Positions 50,235 through 58,588 of a DNA stretch of 64,000 nt are shown here, piece by piece. The DNA lies in the NCBI RefSeq assembly GCF_004135365.1, contig NZ_CP035492.1, forward strand, positions 3,220,001-3,284,000. The letters are read 5' to 3'. The notes below the pieces were generated by a model that was not told the DNA's origin, searched no databases, and worked only from the letters and a program-made list of their open reading frames with translations. Every line of letters starts with the position of its first letter. Position 1 is the first letter of the stretch. Both the position numbers and the translations under genes were made by a program. The stretch comes from Paenibacillus protaetiae (lineage in GTDB: Bacteria; Bacillota; Bacilli; Paenibacillales; Paenibacillaceae).

Positions 50235-51558
50235 ATGTATTTAATCAGTAAGGATAAAGTAAGGGCTACAATGAAAAAGGCGGGTATTTCATCGCAGAAA
50301 GAACTTGCCGAAAAGTTGGACATTACAAAAAATCAACTATCTATGTTGCTATCCCCCAAGTTCGACCCTATTAAATCAAATGCTAGGAGATTATGTGAAG
50401 TGTTGAATGTTCCTTTGGATGACATCGTAGTAAAAGAACAACTAGAAATGTATTTAACCGAAGAAACATCGGATATTGATGAGGAATTACCACTTGAGTA
50501 CGATCATAATTCAAATGATTTTATTGACGTAAGAAATACTGTTCCAACAAGGAAGTATAATGTGGTGGAATTGTTTGCAGGTGCAGGTGGTCTTGCTCTC
50601 GGGCTTGAAAGTGCTGGATTTGAAACATTAGGTCTAGTAGAACTTGATAAAACTGCGTGCCAAACACTACGAAATAATAGACCCTCGTGGAACGTAATAG
50701 AAGAGGATGTAATTAAAGTAGCATCATCAGGAGTACGCCAATACCTTAATACTGATGAAGAGATTGATTTGCTTTCGGGGGATACCCTTGTCAGGCGTTT
50801 AGCTATGCTGGTAAAAAGATGGGTTTAGATGATATTAGAGGAACAATGTTCTATTACTACTCAAAGATATTAGAAGAGTTAAAGCCTAAAATGTTTTTGG
50901 CTGAAAATGTTAGAGGACTTGTTAATCATGATAAGGGCAGAACACTGGAAACGATGCTAAAAGTGTTTTCAGAAATGGGATATGTTGTGAAGTGGAAAGT
51001 TCTTAGTGCATTAAACTATGATGTAGCACAGAAAAGAGAACGAATTGTAATTGTTGGTATTAGAAAGGACTTGGTTGAGTCTCATAATATTAGCTACAAG
51101 TTCCCTGAATCATATGGTCGAACCTTAGTTCTAAAGGATGTTCTTAAAGACGTGCCTGAATCCGATGGAGCCAGTTACCCCGAATCAAAGAAAAAGTACT
51201 TGGATTTGGTACCAGCGGGGGATATTGGCGGGATCTTCCTGATGATTTGGCAAGGGAATACATGGGGAAAAGTTACTTTTCAGGTGGAGGAAGAACTGGT
51301 ATGGCTAGACGCTTATCTTGGGAAGAGCCGTCACTGACACTAACATGCTCTCCTGCACAGAAGCAAACTGAAAGATGCCATCCCGATGAGACACGCCCGT
51401 TCACCGTAAGGGAGTACGCTCGGATTCAGAGTTTCCCTGATAGCTGGGAGTTCCATGGCTCTACCGCTAACCGCTACAAACAAATTGGTAATGCTGTTCC
51501 AGTGAACTTTGCTAAAGCAGTTGGGCTTTCAATTGTTGAGGTTTTAAACAAGATTTAA
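50235..51558 (+). pseudogene. DNA (cytosine-5)-methyltransferase with N-terminal HTH, two frameshifts as read
   Basis: Three overlapping frames make one C5 methyltransferase when one G is restored in each of two G-runs (50777-50781 and 51219-51223); the product is then 441 residues. The first 70 residues are an XRE-type helix-turn-helix (SSQKELAEKLDITKNQLSML). Motif I is ELFAGAGGLALG, motif IV becomes SGGYPCQAFS, motif VI is ENVRG, motif VIII QKRERI and motif X GNAVPVNFAK. The HTH probably autoregulates the gene. It converges on a restriction-enzyme gene, its cognate partner. AT-rich compared with the core genome. Confidence 0.88.
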
Positions 51559-51563
51559 CTAAA

Positions 51564-51594
51564 AATGAGAGAAGGACAATTCCCTCTCTCATTC
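51564..51594. terminator. Hairpin between convergent methyltransferase and restriction genes
   Basis: AATGAGAGAAGG pairs imperfectly with the reverse arm ending CTCTCTCATT; A-rich left, T-containing right, serving both genes. Confidence 0.65.
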
Positions 51595-51602
51595 TTCAAA
51601 TA

Positions 51603-52340
51603 TTAATTATTAAATGAATCTTCAATTTGTTGTGCTAAGCTATTAATGATTTCTTCTACTAGCTCTGTGCCATCTGTCTCAGTTGCTACATCCCCAATAG
51701 CATCGGTGATTCTTTGATAAAAGTTAATATGCCCCGTTAAGCGATGCCAAAAATCAGTACCTACATAAACGGGATGCTCTCTTTGAAGTCTTTTGTAATG
51801 CCCACTTAGCTCATCAGAGTGACCATAAAAGACCCCAACGATCAAATCATTAATGCCAATGTTAAGGTTGTTAGTGCGTGCAAGGTTTTTAACACCTGTG
51901 AAATGATTAATTATTGTGTCTACATCATCTGCATTGATTGTGTTAGTTCCAGCTTTTACTTGGCAGTATTTCCTTCTACCATCCAGTTTGTCAATAAATT
52001 CTATATCAATTCCGGAGGTTGTAGATGCAAAGCCCTCCAAAACCTCGCTGCAAAACTTTTGTAGTTTATTACCGAATATCGTATTTATTGAAGTGCCGAT
52101 TACTCTAGGGTATACCAATGCCTTTGCTATGCTCCTAGCCTCAACATTTCCAGTTATGAAGCTAGCTTTATACTTGTCTAAAAATGGGTTTAGTCTAAAT
52201 ACCTTTAGGTCTCTGCATTCCTCAGTTTTTCTAATATGATTGGGTACAATTTCTGTTCTGAAAAAATCTTTAGCATTTTCAATGATTTCATTTAACACTT
52301 CTTCGCCTAGTACCGATTGGTTATCTATCGTCATTTGCAT
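51603..52340 (-). CDS. Type II restriction endonuclease, Eco47II-like
   Basis: 245 residues, intact frame, GGGAG before the ATG at 52340. The central block with ARSIAKALVYPRVIGTSINT, ASTTSGIDIEFIDKLDGRRK and YCQVKAGTNTINADDV resembles the Eco47II family (GGNCC-type enzymes); the GID...QVK arrangement fits a PD-(D/E)xK catalytic core. C-terminal FWHRLTG is also typical. Specificity is inferred. With the neighbouring methyltransferase it forms a complete restriction-modification pair in convergent orientation. Confidence 0.78.
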   Translation of the reverse strand: MQMTIDNQSVLGEEVLNEIIENAKDFFRTEIVPNHIRKTEECRDLKVFRLNPFLDKYKASFITGNVEARSIAKALVYPRVIGTSINTIFGNKLQKFCSEVLEGFASTTSGIDIEFIDKLDGRRKYCQVKAGTNTINADDVDTIINHFTGVKNLARTNNLNIGINDLIVGVFYGHSDELSGHYKRLQREHPVYVGTDFWHRLTGHINFYQRITDAIGDVATETDGTELVEEIINSLAQQIEDSFNN

Positions 52341-52526
52341 ATTCTCCCATCTCTTTTAGGGCTTTGAGAATATATTACCATAAAAACACCTACTTCAGAA
52401 CTACCCTGTAGTCTTGATACTGAACACAAGTAAGTGAGGGTTTACCTCTTAAGCCCCAAAATTGGATTTGAGTCTAGGTTACTTAACGTAGTAGGCTAGA
52501 TGAAGAATCAATGGAGGGGATTTTTT

Positions 52527-52859
52527 ATGCAACGGAGACGATTTACGATCGAGTTCAAACAGCAAGTAATTCATGAAGCCAAAGAAGTCGGGAATGCTGC
52601 ACAAGTAGCGCGCCGCCATAACATAAATCCGAAGATATTGTACCGTTGGATGGAACAAGCAGAGCACACGGATTGGAAAGCAACCAATTCCTCTGCGAAA
52701 GCGGTCAGCGCCTATGTACCTTCGCCACAGGAGTTTCGAACGCTTGAAGGTGAAAACAAACAACTGAAGGAGCTCTTGGGCGAGAAGGATTTGGAGATCG
52801 CAGTCCTTCGTGACTTGTTAAAAAAGCAGAACCCAGCTTATCGGACAAGATTGAAATAG
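52527..52859 (+). CDS. IS3-family transposase OrfA (HTH)
   Basis: 110 residues from the ATG at 52527 (MQRRRFTIEFKQQVIHEAKE) with GGAGGGG upstream. An HTH_Tnp_1 domain (AAQVARRHNINPKILYRWME) is followed by a leucine-zipper-like helix (FRTLEGENKQLKELLGEKDL). It ends shortly after the heptamer AAAAAAG (52820-52826), which in the codon phase A-AAA-AAG is a classical -1 frameshift signal. Confidence 0.88.
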   Translation: MQRRRFTIEFKQQVIHEAKEVGNAAQVARRHNINPKILYRWMEQAEHTDWKATNSSAKAVSAYVPSPQEFRTLEGENKQLKELLGEKDLEIAVLRDLLKKQNPAYRTRLK

Positions 52860-52876
52860 CCGACAAATGGATTGAG

Positions 52877-53782
52877 GTGGGGCATGTAGTGAGCCGCATT
52901 CTGCGGATCGTCGGTGTAAGCGAACAGACTTATTACAACCGTAAAAAACAGCCAGGCAACCAAGTCTCTGTAAAGCGTAGAGGTGGTCGTCCTGTGCCTG
53001 GTTTCTCGATGACCAAGACAGGAATACCGATTAGTGACGGCCAGATCCAGGAATGGCTCTGTGAACTGTTGAACGGAGAAACAGACGTCTATGGTTACCG
53101 TAAGCTGACGATTTGTTTGCGACGTGAGTATGAGCTTGTGATTAACAAGAAAAAAGTATACCGGCTGCTCGATGAGATGGAGATGCTTCAGCCACAGCGG
53201 CGTAAACGATTAAAGCATCCGCGCAAACTGGCGAATAACCGTGAGATTAAAGCTTCGAACGAGCTCTGGGAAATGGATATTAAGTATGGCTATATCGCAG
53301 GAGAACAGCGCTTTTTCTATTTGCTGTGCGTCATTGATGTGTTAGACCGCGAGATCATCGATTTCCATATGGGACTATCCTGCGAAGGCAAACATGCTGC
53401 AGGATTGATTCAACGCACCTTGTGGCAGCGACAGCTATTTAAAACCAAGCAGCGCCCGGTGATTCGCACCGATAACGGACCACAGTTTATTTCTCATGTC
53501 TTCGAGGATGTTTGTGTAGTGCATGACGTGACACACGAGAGAATTCCTCCGAAGACTCCGAACAAGAATGCACATATTGAATCGTTCCACAGCTTGTTGG
53601 AATCTGAATGCCTGCAGAGGTATGAGTTCAACAGCTACCAGGAAGTTTGCGAGACTGTGGCGAACTATATTCGTTTTTACAACGAGCGGCGTATGCACGG
53701 AAGTCTGTATGATCTGGCTCCACAGCAGTTCCGTCAAGCAGTTGCTATGCATCAAGTGCAGGCTAAGATTGTTAAAGTTTGA
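52877..53782 (+). CDS. IS3-family transposase OrfB (DDE integrase core)
   Basis: As an independent frame it opens at GTG 52877 (301 residues), but the frame is already open from 52826, right after the slippery heptamer in the -1 phase, so it is most likely expressed as an OrfAB fusion. HTH_21 region, then the rve integrase core: WEMDIKYGYIAGEQRFFYLL (first Asp), RTDNGPQFIS (second Asp), and NAHIESFHSLLESE (Glu). Confidence 0.88.
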   Translation: MGHVVSRILRIVGVSEQTYYNRKKQPGNQVSVKRRGGRPVPGFSMTKTGIPISDGQIQEWLCELLNGETDVYGYRKLTICLRREYELVINKKKVYRLLDEMEMLQPQRRKRLKHPRKLANNREIKASNELWEMDIKYGYIAGEQRFFYLLCVIDVLDREIIDFHMGLSCEGKHAAGLIQRTLWQRQLFKTKQRPVIRTDNGPQFISHVFEDVCVVHDVTHERIPPKTPNKNAHIESFHSLLESECLQRYEFNSYQEVCETVANYIRFYNERRMHGSLYDLAPQQFRQAVAMHQVQAKIVKV

Positions 53783-53907
53783 GAAAAACGAAGAGATGCT
53801 AAGCTTACGCTAGTTTAAGTGACTGCGACTCAAATATTCGGGGTTTAACCGCTTTTTTTTAGCTCGACAGCGTATTTTTCGCCGATGCTTCCGTTAAGCA
53901 GAAAAAT

Positions 53908-53924
53908 CGTATTATAAGTGACGG
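53908..53924 (+). repeat. Candidate attachment site 2
   Basis: CGTATTATAAGTGACGG, 16 of 17 identical to the rlmH-end sequence at 50060-50076, in the same orientation, 60 bp after the IS3 element. It continues CGAAG. The 3.8 kb between sites 1 and 2 carry the restriction-modification pair. Confidence 0.65.
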
Positions 53925-54051
53925 CGAAGTTTCTTACTTAGTGGCACGGGGAAGTAGGTTTGTTATATTAAGGAATTGTCAAACCTCTAAATATCAAGAA
54001 TAACACGTTTTCTGTAATTTCCATATTTCCTACAAAGGAGAAGGAAGAAAT

Positions 54052-54798
54052 ATGATTAAAAATTATCATTACATCGACGAATCAAGACTAGATATGTATT
54101 TTGATCAGATTCCATTTAAGCTGCCGAAAGAAAAAAAGCGTAAGACTACAGTCGGAATATCTCTGACAGGTCCAAAGTTGGACTTGACTGAAGAAACGTC
54201 AGCCAAGGCGTTTAATAAATACGAGAAAATTGATATATTTACTGCTTTTCTAGAAAAAAATAATCTTATCGATTCTAAAAGACCTAAGATCACTTACGGC
54301 AATGATAGTGAGATTCCCTTTGTGTTGGAAACATTTACCGCTAGAAAAGTCATTTTTAATAAAGAACTATTGGAGAATATTCCACAGCTACAGCAGTTAG
54401 TTATATGGATATCTGATCCCGAAGATTCCGATCTGAGTGATGAACCATGGAATTTTCATGGAACCTTCTTGTATTTAACAGAGTTATGGATGGATGACGG
54501 AAGGTATCATACAGTTTGGTCAGGTTGCTCAGCACTACAAGCAATTGTAAACAAAATTGAAGGCAGAAGTTTACTGAATACAATAACCAACACAGTTGAA
54601 CCATTGGGAAGAAGGAACTTTACTCACCCCGTTACCAAATTATCTAAACTTGGTGCCATTGCCCTCGAAAAACGAAAGGTTACTTCATTATACCAAAAAC
54701 GATATATAACAAATGAACAATGTTTTACCAAAAATAAAAAGAAATTTAGAGTAAATGATTTATTGGGTTATCCAATATATATCGCAAGTGAACTCTAA
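54052..54798 (+). CDS. Hypothetical protein, AT-rich island gene
   Basis: 248 residues, no family recognised. AAAGGAGAAGGAAG precedes the ATG. The start MIKNYHYIDESRLDMYFDQI has a Y-x-D-x-x-R-x-x-x-Y-x-x-Q-I pattern reminiscent of several uncharacterised Firmicute island proteins. The central part is mixed alpha/beta with LENIPQLQQLVIWISDPEDS; there is no membrane segment or catalytic motif I can name. Codon use is clearly more AT-rich than that of the chromosome. Confidence 0.7.
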   Translation: MIKNYHYIDESRLDMYFDQIPFKLPKEKKRKTTVGISLTGPKLDLTEETSAKAFNKYEKIDIFTAFLEKNNLIDSKRPKITYGNDSEIPFVLETFTARKVIFNKELLENIPQLQQLVIWISDPEDSDLSDEPWNFHGTFLYLTELWMDDGRYHTVWSGCSALQAIVNKIEGRSLLNTITNTVEPLGRRNFTHPVTKLSKLGAIALEKRKVTSLYQKRYITNEQCFTKNKKKFRVNDLLGYPIYIASEL

Positions 54799-54881
54799 GA
54801 AGATAACAGCAAGTTCATGCTTCAGGGCATTCGCTCCTCGGTCCGACCGGAGTTAGAAGTGAATTCGGAAGGGGGCTTTCA

Positions 54882-54983
54882 GTGACAAGCAAGCGGAATC
54901 AGTCGGACACATTCGTACCGGCTAAGTGCATTAAGTCGCTGGGATATCGTGAGCATATAGAATATTATCAGAAATCTCAGTAA
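54882..54983 (+). CDS. Short open frame, possible remnant
   Basis: 33 residues from a GTG (TSKRNQSDTFVPAKCIKSLG and on to EYYQKSQ) with GC-balanced codons unlike the flanking AT-rich genes. No convincing ribosome binding site. Perhaps the tail of a displaced gene. Confidence 0.3.
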   Translation: MTSKRNQSDTFVPAKCIKSLGYREHIEYYQKSQ

Positions 54984-54996
54984 AGGACGATAATAG

Positions 54997-55677
54997 ATGA
55001 AGGAAAAAGTGATTATTTGCCTCCATTGCGGTAATAAGACATCAATGAAAGTCGTAGCAAATCATGACTTAATGGAGCATGAAGAGATTTGGGATTACTC
55101 GGTTAATTATTATAGTCCAGCGTATATAACATCTTTTTTTAAACAGTGGGAGATGTATTTATGTCCAGTTTGTACTGAAGTAACTATTCAAAGAACTACT
55201 TCTTTTAGCGAAGAGACTGAGCCGAATGGAAATCCTATTAAGTATACCGATACCATATTCCCTTTAGGATTCAGTGAAAATAAACATCTTCCATCACCTG
55301 TGCGAGATGCATTTGAGGCTGCGCTAAAAGTAAGGAATCTGGATGGTGCAGTTTGCATTATGGCTTTACGGAGAACTTTAGAGAAGATGTGTAAACATAA
55401 AAATGCAAAGGGGAAGGACTTATTTTCTAAATTAAAAGATCTTCAATCAGAAAACATTCTACCTCCGATTATGGAGGGGATTTCATACATATTAAGAAAA
55501 GAGGGAAATTCCGCAGCTCACGCAGACGATAAAGAGTTTTCAAGTGAGACTGTGAAATTAATGATTGAGTTTACTGAAGTTATATTAGACTATGTTTATT
55601 CGTTACCAGCAAAAATAGAGAAAGCTCAATTGAAGTTAAATCAAGATGTAATCAGTAATGAAGAAAGTGAACTTTAA
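54997..55677 (+). CDS. DUF4145 domain protein
   Basis: 226 residues. An N-terminal zinc-ribbon-like pair (CLHCGNKT near residue 9 and CPVCTEV near 55) and a C-terminal helical DUF4145 region: VRDAFEAALKVRNLDGAVCI, RRTLEKMCKH, and the RKEGNSAAHAD motif near 180. DUF4145 occurs alone or fused to restriction-enzyme subunits, and stand-alone forms sit in defence islands. The 14-bp gap from the short remnant and an AAAGGA site support the start. Function unknown. Confidence 0.78.
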   Translation: MKEKVIICLHCGNKTSMKVVANHDLMEHEEIWDYSVNYYSPAYITSFFKQWEMYLCPVCTEVTIQRTTSFSEETEPNGNPIKYTDTIFPLGFSENKHLPSPVRDAFEAALKVRNLDGAVCIMALRRTLEKMCKHKNAKGKDLFSKLKDLQSENILPPIMEGISYILRKEGNSAAHADDKEFSSETVKLMIEFTEVILDYVYSLPAKIEKAQLKLNQDVISNEESEL

Positions 55678-55798
55678 AATGTGGACAGCCCGTCTCATCA
55701 GAGCCCCAGATTCCCATCCCGCATAAAAAGTAGAATAAGGCACCTACTGCTCACGGATCCTCAAATATTACGGATGACAATAGGAGGAAAAACTTCGG

Positions 55799-56227
55799 GT
55801 GGATTACATAATTGAATTTATAAAGGGCTCATTTCCCAATACTACTGAAGCCATTTTGGCGGTGGTCTTTTTGATTCTTGTCGCCTGGATGTATAAGGAA
55901 CTGCGAGCCAGTTATATAGAGAATAATAAGTCAGATCAACAGCGACTTGATAAGGCACTAGATAGTTACTCTGAATTAGATTTAGAAATTTATAAATACA
56001 TTCAAGATAAGTCAGATTTGTTTAGTGTAATCGAAAAGGTATCTAAATCTGTTGTTTTCCTGCCTACCGATTTGTTGAAGCAGTACGATTATCTAAAAAG
56101 GATCGAAAACGATAATGAACTGAAGGAAGTCCTAAAAGAATTTCAACAAGGGATTCTAAAGGAAATTTCAAGGCTAAAGTTTAAGCAGGTAGATACGATA
56201 GTCTCTAAGAACGAGTCTGTAAAATAA
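55799..56227 (+). CDS. Single-pass membrane protein, C-terminus cut by IS256
   Basis: 142 residues from a GTG, with AGGAGG about 10 bases upstream. One membrane helix (about 17-35, TEAILAVVFLILVAWMYKEL), then a helical cytoplasmic region with many charged residues (LDKALDSYSELDLEIYKYIQ). The stop codon (56225-56227) lies inside the left inverted repeat of the IS256 element, so the natural C-terminus may be longer and lost. No family recognised. Confidence 0.65.
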   Translation: MDYIIEFIKGSFPNTTEAILAVVFLILVAWMYKELRASYIENNKSDQQRLDKALDSYSELDLEIYKYIQDKSDLFSVIEKVSKSVVFLPTDLLKQYDYLKRIENDNELKEVLKEFQQGILKEISRLKFKQVDTIVSKNESVK

Positions 56228-57570
56228 AATGTGTAAACTCCCAAAAACCGATTACAATGAAAGCAGAAGAAAGGTTGGGGAGCACACATGGGATTATGGA
56301 CGAAAGAACAGCTGCGCGCGTTTATTAAGGAAAACCAATTGGTGACGGCACAGGATGCCCAGAACGCGCTGAAGGATCTGTTTGCCGAGACGCTGCAGGA
56401 AATGCTGGAAGCCGAAATGGACACGCATCTGGGCTACGAAAAGCATGACGCAAAAAGCAAACAGACGACGAACAGCCGCAACGGCAAAAGCCGAAAAACG
56501 GTCACCAGCGAATATGGCGAGCAGGAGATCGCTGTTCCTCGGGACCGCGAAGGCGCCTTTGAGCCGCTGGTTGTGAAAAAGCATCAATCGAACGTCACGG
56601 GCATCGAAGATCAGATCGTCGCCCTCTATGCCAAAGGCGTCAGCACACGCGAGATTCAGGATCATCTGCAGCAGTTGTACGGCATTGAGGTGTCGCCAAC
56701 GCTCATCTCCAATGTCACGAACAAGATCGTGCCGCTCATCAAAGAGTGGCAGAATCGCCCGCTGCAGAGCGTATACGCCGTCGTGTTCCTGGATGCCATC
56801 CATTTTAAAGTGAAGCAAGACGGCGCCATTGTGAATAAAGCGGCTTACATGGTCATCGGCATTGATCTGGACGGGAACAAGGATGTGCTGGGCATGTGGA
56901 TCGGCGAGAACGAGTCCGCGAAGTTCTGGCTCAGCGTCTTAAATGAGTTGAAGAACCGCGGCGTTCAGGATATCCTGATCACCTGTGTGGACAACCTGAC
57001 CGGCTTCACCCAAGCGATTACGGCCTGTTACCCTCAGACGGAAATCCAGAAGTGCATCATTCATCAAATCCGGAATTCCACGCGCTACGTATCCTACAAG
57101 GATCTCAAGAAAGTCACGGCGGATCTGAAGCCGATCTACAAGGCCGCCACAGAGGAAGCTGCGTTAGTGGAACTCGATCGCTTTGAGGAAATCTGGGGCA
57201 CGAAGTACCCGCTCATCGTGCGTTCCTGGCGCACGAACTGGTCGGAACTCGCCACCTTTTTCAAGTACCCGCCGGAAATCCGCAAACTGATCTACACCAC
57301 GAACATCATCGAGAGCTACCATCGACAGTTGCGCAAGGTGACCAAAGGTAAGAGCATTTTTCCCTCCGATGAGGCGCTGCTCAAAATGCTTTATCTCTCA
57401 ACAATGGACGTGATCCGTAAATGGACCGGCCGCGTTCAGAACTGGGGGCAGATGCTCCTCCAGCTCTCCGTCTTTTTTCCGGACCGGGTCGGGCAGCATC
57501 TTCGCTAGGCGGCCGCTCCCCCTCGGGGGAGGATTCTTACAAAAGAGTTTACACGAAATTATTGACAGAC
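56215..57570 (+). mobile_element. IS256-family insertion sequence
   Basis: 1356 bp. The ends GTCTGT...GTGTAAACTC (56215-56240) and GAGTTTACAC...ACAGAC (57545-57570) form 26-bp inverted repeats with 19 matches. One transposase gene, intact. No clear 8-9-bp target duplication was seen. Its GC-richer composition contrasts with the genes on its left. Confidence 0.85.
56288..57508 (+). CDS. IS256-family (Mutator-type) transposase
   Basis: 406 residues, full length for the family. The family core is present: FLDAIHFKVKQ near residue 170 (first catalytic Asp), CVDNLTGFTQAI near 235 (second Asp), the conserved CIIHQIRNS and the glutamate region TTNIIESYHRQLRKVTK near 350. AAAGGTTGGGGAG precedes the ATG. 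Apparently functional. Confidence 0.94.
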   Translation: MGLWTKEQLRAFIKENQLVTAQDAQNALKDLFAETLQEMLEAEMDTHLGYEKHDAKSKQTTNSRNGKSRKTVTSEYGEQEIAVPRDREGAFEPLVVKKHQSNVTGIEDQIVALYAKGVSTREIQDHLQQLYGIEVSPTLISNVTNKIVPLIKEWQNRPLQSVYAVVFLDAIHFKVKQDGAIVNKAAYMVIGIDLDGNKDVLGMWIGENESAKFWLSVLNELKNRGVQDILITCVDNLTGFTQAITACYPQTEIQKCIIHQIRNSTRYVSYKDLKKVTADLKPIYKAATEEAALVELDRFEEIWGTKYPLIVRSWRTNWSELATFFKYPPEIRKLIYTTNIIESYHRQLRKVTKGKSIFPSDEALLKMLYLSTMDVIRKWTGRVQNWGQMLLQLSVFFPDRVGQHLR

Positions 57571-57665
57571 CCGTCCAGCACTTCATTCGCGCAACGTTAT
57601 CTCGATTCCGCATACACTTTGGCTAGGAGAATACACGCGCTCCACCAAGATAAGCAAGCCAAACC

Positions 57666-57698
57666 AAAGGAGAACGACCATCACAGGCGTTCTCCTTT
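57666..57698. repeat. Perfect 11-bp inverted repeat
   Basis: AAAGGAGAACG and CGTTCTCCTTT separated by 11 bases. Only three T follow, so terminator function is doubtful. Confidence 0.5.
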
Positions 57699-57700
57699 CG

Positions 57701-58190
57701 TTACGCATGATCTTCCTTTGTCTCTCTTACTACTTGTTGCGAATAGGCTTCACCCAAGCCAATGGATTCGTAATACTCCCGCGTCACCGTTTCCATGCGC
57801 TCCATTACAGCCGCATGCTGCTCCTCTGGAACGAACTCCAGGAGACAGCCGTTATGACGTTCTCCCTTGCGGCTTCGCGTAGTTTGACTTCCTCTATGCA
57901 GTAATCGTGATAGTCCGTGATTTCTACTCGCTCTCGTTTCTCTGCTTGTTCGAGGAAGGCGGTAGGGGTTTGATTTTGCGCGCAAGGCGCTTCTTCTCCA
58001 GCCGTAACTCCAAAAGTTCAGCTTGTAACCGTAGATCGATGGCGTAAACAGCCATAAGGATTTCCTTCACAATTGCGGGAGTCAGGTTCCTGTTCGCTCG
58101 TGTATATTATGTCGAATAGCGCATTTTCCGCAAGCTCGCAGGCTTCCAGTTTCAGAATGAAGCAGTCTTTTTCATTAACAAGCTGTGTTT
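57701..58190 (-). pseudogene. Decayed gene remnant, family not recognised
   Basis: On the minus strand, protein-like segments continue through changing frames: EKDCFILKLEACELAENALF, then AVYAIDLRLQAELLELRLEK, then AEKRERVEITDYHDYCIEEV, then EFVPEEQHAAVMERMETVTR ending ETKEDHA and a stop at 57701-57703. The frame changes and missing start suggest a broken gene of about 160 residues. Between 58200 and 58535 only another short minus-strand fragment (HFRSDKLKDRERVGCIPIEG) can be seen. Interpretation is tentative. Confidence 0.4.
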
Positions 58191-58539
58191 ATCTTTTAAT
58201 GGATCAAACACTTTATCGATCCCGCAGCTAATCGATCAATCTGATTTGATACAAAGTCTTGAAAACTCTGGATTGTAAGGAGAAGCCAAAAGCGCTTGTC
58301 TCGACAGTCTCCTACCTGTAGCTGCCCAATAGGCAAAGTGTTCACAGTTATTATGAAAAAGACTAAAACCTCCAAAGTTGCTTGCCAGTTGGCTAGAAGC
58401 CCAATGTCTCGAGGTAGACGAGTTCTTCCTCGAAGAGTCCGAAAAATTTCTGTCGTTTTCCCTCGATCGGAATGCAGCCGACGCGCTCTCTGTCCTTCAA
58501 CTTATCGCTCCGGAAATGCACTGCCGTCAGTTTGCCGCA

Positions 58540-58570
58540 GAGGGGCTTATCATTCAGCCCCTCCTTTTTT
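58540..58570 (+). terminator. Terminator-like hairpin downstream of the SBBP gene
   Basis: GAGGGGCT/AGCCCCTC with an 8-base loop and T-run on the plus strand, so oriented for plus-strand transcription although the adjacent gene is on the minus strand. Confidence 0.55.
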
Positions 58571-58588
58571 CTTCTTTTTTACCCTATT

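Larger units (their letters stand above)
52449..53848 (+). mobile_element. IS3-family insertion sequence
   Basis: About 1.4 kb. The ends are imperfect inverted repeats: TTAAGCCCC then GATTTGAGTC and ACTTAA on the left (52449-52486), mirrored by TTAAACCCC, TTTGAGTC, ACTTAA reading inward from 53848. Contains orfA and orfB with a slippery A-AAA-AAG between. Exact termini and target duplication were not resolved. Confidence 0.8.
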
